A DNA stretch of 10,379 nucleotides from Fen-1258 sp041658245. Lineage in GTDB: Bacteria > Bacteroidota > Ignavibacteria > Ignavibacteriales > Melioribacteraceae. Position numbers and translations under genes: made by a program. The notes under the pieces are model-generated. The model saw only the letters and a program-made list of their open reading frames with translations, had not been told where the DNA came from and made no database searches. The stretch is from positions 1 through 10,379 of the forward strand of contig JBBAAM010000081.1 in assembly GCA_041658245.1 (NCBI GenBank), given 5' to 3'. Shown here piece by piece: positions 8,101 through 10,379 of this stretch; position 1 is the first letter of the stretch, and every line of letters starts with the position of its first letter.

Positions 8101-8183
8101 CTTTGATGAATCACAATCCTAATTATGAAAATCTTTTTCGGTTGAGAAAGCTCGTTTCCTGGCACTTAAAAATGGAGAGGTGA
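5112..8183 (+). CDS. Fused multi-spanning membrane / spermidine-synthase-like protein with helical-repeat C-terminus
   Basis: A 1023-residue inner-membrane protein of the type annotated as 'fused MFS/spermidine synthase'. Residues about 8-215 and 239-450 are two copies of one membrane module. The first has AGLIYQVVWFKYLSLFLGNT, LPATAMGGTLPV and LNSFGAVVGVV; the second has AALLYEMVWVRLLINFFGSS, LPTLFMGMSLPV and VNTIGAVVGVV. A Rossmann domain follows (about 505-705): NGKPDAST (528-535), the nucleotide loop VGFGSGTT (562-569), the ribose-binding acidic residue E585 and DVIISEPSNPW (629-639). The family's PRLEFLAPR block comes next. The last 200 residues are predicted paired helices like TPRs (for example YQTNLLYSLAYEKLG and ADVFYYVGAMINLYKKEYEK). 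True spermidine synthases have GGGDGG and D(S/T)SDP at the key sites; here they are GFGSG and EPSNP, so aminopropyl transfer is doubtful. GAGG 4 bp upstream supports the start. It is convergent with the minus-strand operon to the right. Confidence 0.85.
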   Translation: MQKQNVRTIVSILFVVSGIAGLIYQVVWFKYLSLFLGNTTYAQMTVLATFLGGLAFGNYLFGKRSDSITNPVRVYSLLELFIGVYCLLYPTINSLVGNLFLSTASNLDLISKPFLFTGTRFLVAAIILFLPATAMGGTLPVLSNFFVERIQDARKEIASLYFLNSFGAVVGVVFAGFVLIKEFGLDITIYSTAFLNIFAGLVGFYLSRKQNKLLELELVPEDDTNYKDFFEVDKQTVKSVILVAGISGMAALLYEMVWVRLLINFFGSSTYAFSIMLMAFIGGITLGSLVVSQNVLKKYNYIKLLTFLQCAIAFSTMFVLLFYERLPYLLWKVSALFSKSQESFEIFLAVEFILCFCLILLPTLFMGMSLPVASEIVSASYKKIGVSVGRVFSVNTIGAVVGVVLTGLIFIPLFGIKITFEIGVALNLFGVFLLLSKYKSFSAKEKVLFYSICSFAFCSYLVFSPKWNEKVLLSGVFRSFGAPPPSSFDEFTKGFNDEEIIFYKEGINATVAVTQSLQNKTNKRLIINGKPDASTYFDMPTQVLLGEIPMMLHPDPKNIFVVGFGSGTTIGSVLNSPVEKVICAEISKEVISAASLFERENKNCINDPRVNILNEDAVTLLKLSKDKYDVIISEPSNPWVAGIGNLFSKEYFEKCSASLAEGGIMIQWFHLYEADDDVVKLVLNTFSSVFPYSQLWGGTANDIILVGSKKEIVVSLEGINNKFASPLIKQDFERIGINNPFAFFACQSVSPRGFFTMANNSPINSEIHPRLEFLAPRAFFVGKQSSYIYSFDEKFDTLSSGLYIKEYVKKYPPQKNVLLNTIDYALNISKNYRFAFGLSKYLKELFPNDYQTNLLYSLAYEKLGIINARLSSLERLVNLFPDSLQIKKDYNNIILNEKINASTFLQIFSIENESKSFIGTTKPDSISRLSVYIQLAKAFLQNSEILNAEEMLAFSENYLKRSPSLIKSVKADVFYYVGAMINLYKKEYEKVFGYYLALMNHNPNYENLFRLRKLVSWHLKMER

Positions 8184-8195
8184 GACTTGGTGTAG

Positions 8196-8680
8196 TCAAA
8201 TGCTAAGGTCTATATTTGCTTGCTCTGTCTCTCTTAAAAAGAGAGGCAAGAACAGGGCAATTAAAAACATTAAAATTCCGGTTCCATAAAAAATATTTCC
8301 CACTAATTGATCTTGTTCTAACATTCCCGTTTGAGATAACAGCCACGTCCGATCATGGTAAACCTTATTCCCTCTTAATAGTGGTAATTTTTGCGTACGT
8401 GCGTCTGCTGCATAAACGCTTATGTTCATTAAATTTTCCCCCAACCAGACAAGAAATATTTGTGTGCCGAATATCTTTTTCTTTATCAAATAATAGATTA
8501 TGAACATAGACGGAATTATTAATTGCACCAGCGTTCCGCCATGTGTATAAATAAATTTATATAGTCTATAAAAGTAAATTGCCCTTTATTAATCACGTAA
8601 TAAATAACAGGGGGCAAAAGCGCTGCAGTTCCTGTCCATGGTTTTACGTTTTCCCAAAATTTTTCTATTCTTTTGCTCAT
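8196..8680 (-). pseudogene. Broken small membrane protein gene, internal out-of-frame deletion
   Basis: Two pieces of one protein in different frames. The 5' piece (8680 to the stop at 8519-8521, 53 residues) reads MSKRIEKFWENVKPWTGTAA then FIDYINLFIH, and ends in an out-of-frame tail MAERWCN. The 3' piece, in the other frame from about 8558 to 8196, reads KFIYTHGGTLVQLIIPSMF, then GTQIFLVWLGENLMNISVYA, ADARTQKLPLLRGNKVYHD, and a last membrane helix. From memory of the family, the full protein has an (V/I)HE(A/G)GH segment between these pieces, as in M50-type metalloproteases; that is the part missing here. A second oddity is HDRTW where the family has HDW. The start lies 2 bp after the asparaginase stop, so the two genes form an operon. 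The 3' piece alone could start at GTG 8528, but a working product is doubtful. Confidence 0.65.
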
Positions 8681-8682
8681 GT

Positions 8683-9657
8683 TTATTTCTCAAAAAGTTT
8701 TCTAAGTTTTTCTTTGTCATTTGTAAGACCGAGACAAACGATTAATTTTATCCTCGCCTTTTGCCCATTCAAGTAGTCTGCAAAAATCACTCCCATTTTC
8801 TTTAACCATTTTCCAGCGCCTGGATAACCATAAATATCAAGGGTTTCTCCTGCGGGACATCTTGACACAAGAACTACCGGAATATTTTTCTCTACGATAT
8901 ATTTAATTCCATCAAATGCGAGTGGTGGAACGTTGCCAACACCCATTGCTTCTATAACTACTCCTTCTACACCGCTGTCAGCAGAGTACTTAAAAAACTT
9001 TTCGTTCATTCCTGCATATATTTTTATAAGATCTACATTTGAATTAATTTTTTCCGTCTCTATCCTTTCAAGCTTATTCGGTTGTCTGTTGAATATTACT
9101 CTGCTTCTTTCAACAAATCCAAGCGAACCAAAATCCAGGCTTCGGAATGTTTCAATATCTTCCGTGTGTGTTTTTGTAACCTCGCTTGCTGCATTTATTT
9201 CGCCATTAAGACAGACCAGAACACCCATTCCTCTGCTGTTGGTATTATTGCAAATATGGATCGCATCCAAAAGATTTAAAGGACCGTCCCAATCTTTTTC
9301 GCTGCTTGTTTTCATCGCCCCGATTACCACTATTGGTTTTTCGGTTTTAATTGTTAGATCTAAAAAATATGCGGTCTCTTCCAGTGTGTCTGTGCCATGG
9401 GTAACTATCACTCCGTCTATATCTGCGTGTGAAATAACCTCTTTTATTTTTTTTGAAAGCTCCAACATTAGTTCTGGTGTTATATGAGGCCCGGGAAACT
9501 TACCAAATTCATAAACAGATATATTTGCGAATTGTTTTGCCTGAGGAATCATTTCTAATAATTCTACTCCGTGGAAATAAGGAACTGCCGAATTCGTCTT
9601 TTCATCTATTCTCATAGAGAAAGTCCCGCCTGTAAAAACAATCAAAATATTTTTCAT
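8683..9657 (-). CDS. L-asparaginase (type I/II, asparaginase/glutaminase family)
   Basis: A 324-residue cytoplasmic enzyme (no signal peptide) that hydrolyses L-asparagine to aspartate and ammonia. Both catalytic Thr motifs are present: FTGGTFSM, with T12 the expected nucleophile, and VTHGTDTLEETAYF, with T89 and D90. The catalytic Lys is K162 in EVTKTHTEDIETF. These positions coincide with the classical E. coli AnsB numbering. The C-terminal domain keeps GVVIEAMGVGNVPP and VVLVSRCPAGETLDIYGY. The usual serine-containing substrate loop (DSxxMT) is replaced by KFPGPHITPE (53-62), as in a divergent subgroup, so substrate preference or affinity may differ. It is the first gene of a two-gene operon with the broken membrane protein gene 2 bp downstream. 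Its promoter must lie in the 420-bp gap before dnaA; none stands out. The start is the only ATG before the TGGT motif. Confidence 0.93.
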   Translation of the reverse strand: MKNILIVFTGGTFSMRIDEKTNSAVPYFHGVELLEMIPQAKQFANISVYEFGKFPGPHITPELMLELSKKIKEVISHADIDGVIVTHGTDTLEETAYFLDLTIKTEKPIVVIGAMKTSSEKDWDGPLNLLDAIHICNNTNSRGMGVLVCLNGEINAASEVTKTHTEDIETFRSLDFGSLGFVERSRVIFNRQPNKLERIETEKINSNVDLIKIYAGMNEKFFKYSADSGVEGVVIEAMGVGNVPPLAFDGIKYIVEKNIPVVLVSRCPAGETLDIYGYPGAGKWLKKMGVIFADYLNGQKARIKLIVCLGLTNDKEKLRKLFEK

Positions 9658-9754
9658 GCCTCGCTCAAATAAAATTATTGCTTAATTAATTTCTTCGGCA
9701 CTAAATTAGCTTTCGTTATTCTCTGTTCAAAACTTCTTTTTATAAAAATTATTT

Positions 9755-9769
9755 TTCTCTTAAAGAGAA
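9755..9769 (+). repeat. 15-bp palindrome TTCTCTT-a-AAGAGAA
   Basis: Perfect 7-bp arms around a single central base, about 100 bp upstream of the asparaginase ATG. This symmetry suits a dimeric regulator's operator. The sequence does not say which protein would bind. Confidence 0.45.
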
Positions 9770-9832
9770 TTTATTTGCACTAATTACACTCTTCTCCTAT
9801 CTTCACAGGAGTATATAATAGGCTAAATTACC

Positions 9833-9852
9833 TGTTAATAAGTTGTTGATAA
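9833..9852 (+). promoter_or_regulatory. Paired DnaA-box-like 9-mers
   Basis: TGTTAATAA (9833-9841) and TGTTGATAA (9844-9852) are in the same orientation, 11 bp apart start to start. They differ from the reverse DnaA box TGTGGATAA by two and one bases respectively. A third copy, TGTTAATAA, is at 9985-9993, and TGTGGACAA (one mismatch) overlaps the dnaA start at 10070-10078. These are candidates for DnaA binding in an origin or in dnaA autoregulation. Confidence 0.35.
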
Positions 9853-9954
9853 TTGAATATTGTGGAACGTTTCACATTTTTAAGAACCTATTTTGTGTTG
9901 TGATTTTCTTCTCTTTCTATGTTGGTTATTACTAATTTTTTCTGAAAGTTGTTT

Positions 9955-9971
9955 GTAAACAGATAGTTTAC
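9955..9971 (+). repeat. Inverted repeat GTAAAC-agata-GTTTAC
   Basis: Perfect 6-bp arms with a 5-base loop, about 110 bp before the dnaA start. A T-rich stretch follows after a few bases (9978-9982). It may be an operator or a weak hairpin. Confidence 0.35.
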
Positions 9972-10079
9972 GCCGTCTTTTTAATGTTAATAATTTGTTC
10001 GTAGTCTTAAAAATTGTCTTGGTTTTTTATAATAAATCATTTTTTTACACCTTTTTCTTTCTTCCGTATTGTGGACAAT

Positions 10080-10379
10080 ATGCAAAACGCAGCCGAAAGC
10101 CTTCTTGGCATCCAAACCGAAAAGAATGCATCTGAAGTTTGGAAGGAATGTTTAGGATTAATCAAAGAAAATGTTCCTTTTATAACCTACAACACCTGGT
10201 TTTTACCTATAAAACCTTTTGAGTTGGAAAAATCCACGCTAAAAATTTATGTGCCTAATAATTTTTTCATTGAGTGGATAGAAGAACATTATAATACTTT
10301 AATCAATAAAACTATTTCACAGGTTCTAGGTTCGGACGGAAAACTTGCTTACGTAATCTATGAAGAAAAGATTTCTGCC
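10080..10379 (+). CDS. dnaA: Chromosomal replication initiator DnaA, N-terminal part (cut by window edge)
   Basis: The first 100 codons of DnaA, the AAA+ initiator that melts the replication origin; the ATPase and DNA-binding domains lie beyond the right edge. What is visible is domain I, which contacts helicase DnaB and DnaA itself: VWKECLGLIKENVPFITYNT (residues 21-40), then WFLPIKPFELEKSTLKIYVP and FFIEWIEEHYNTLINKTI. The tryptophan and the 'tfntWf.pi.p' block are typical of the family. The ATG at 10080 was chosen; an in-frame GTG at 10071 would add three residues. No Shine-Dalgarno sequence is seen. A near-consensus DnaA box (TGTGGACAA, 10070-10078) overlaps the start, as expected if DnaA represses its own gene. 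Confidence 0.93.
   Translation, partial: MQNAAESLLGIQTEKNASEVWKECLGLIKENVPFITYNTWFLPIKPFELEKSTLKIYVPNNFFIEWIEEHYNTLINKTISQVLGSDGKLAYVIYEEKISA

Larger units (their letters stand above)
9658..10070. other. Non-coding AT-rich region between divergent asparaginase and dnaA genes; possible oriC
   Basis: About 410 bp without a plausible gene. It must hold the divergent promoters of the asparaginase operon and of dnaA. Contents seen: a 15-bp palindrome (9755-9769), CTCCT/AGGAG arms (9794-9798 and 9807-9811), TATAAT at 9814-9819 and again at 10028-10033 (the latter 52 bp before the dnaA ATG, with no good -35), three TGTT(A/G)ATAA 9-mers and a GTAAAC/GTTTAC hairpin. AT richness and weak DnaA-box-like sites upstream of dnaA make an origin possible, but no perfect TTATCCACA box was found. 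Confidence 0.4.

Noticed and set aside
8228..8246. Hairpin CTCTCTT-aaa-AAGAGAG near the convergent gene ends, considered as a bidirectional terminator
   Set aside because: It lies inside the 3' coding part of the broken membrane gene, and no T run follows on either strand.
8216..8776. Plus-strand open frames opposite the broken membrane gene (8216-8503 and 8579-8776)
   Set aside because: The minus-strand translation in this region shows clear family-like blocks (NISVYAADAR, PWTGTAALLPP), whereas these frames have none.
8933..9487. Long plus-strand open frame opposite the asparaginase
   Set aside because: It is the antisense shadow of a gene with all catalytic motifs; its translation is low-complexity Ser/Ile/Leu with no domain.

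Overview
This AT-rich bacterial window ends on the right in the first 100 codons of dnaA, so it probably lies next to a chromosomal replication origin. Several features suggest the Bacteroidota/Chlorobi/Ignavibacteria branch: few starts have a strong Shine-Dalgarno sequence (mscL is the clear exception), the GroES-like protein is of the long solitary kind, and there is an ISAon1-type transposase, a CitMHS-like Na+/H+ antiporter and a Bacteroidota-like DnaA N-terminus. The lineage is inferred from protein style only; no search was run.

Layout. Positions 1 to about 823 hold the 5' part of an insertion sequence on the minus strand. Its transposase is split into two overlapping frames joined at a run of nine T. 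Directly beside it, also on the minus strand, is a TehB-like SAM methyltransferase. A divergent plus-strand series follows: a long GroES-like co-chaperonin, a Fic-domain protein with a degenerate active site, the mechanosensitive channel MscL, an Na+/H+ antiporter-type permease, and a 1023-residue membrane protein with a spermidine-synthase-like domain and a helical C-terminus. Converging on it from the right is a two-gene minus-strand operon: an L-asparaginase, then two bases later a broken gene for a small membrane protein. About 420 bp of AT-rich non-coding DNA with inverted repeats and DnaA-box-like 9-mers separates the operon from dnaA.

How the genes fit together. There is no single large pathway. 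MscL and the antiporter are both envelope ion or osmotic homeostasis functions, but each seems to be transcribed on its own. The asparaginase and the broken membrane protein are the clearest operon. The most unusual items are the Fic protein, where both the catalytic loop and the putative inhibitory helix deviate from consensus; the broken membrane gene, which appears to have lost an HExxH-type segment by deletion between short repeats; and the synthase-like domain, whose polyamine-synthase signature residues are replaced. I found no CRISPR array, tRNA, rRNA or clear phage gene, and no convincing new multi-gene system.
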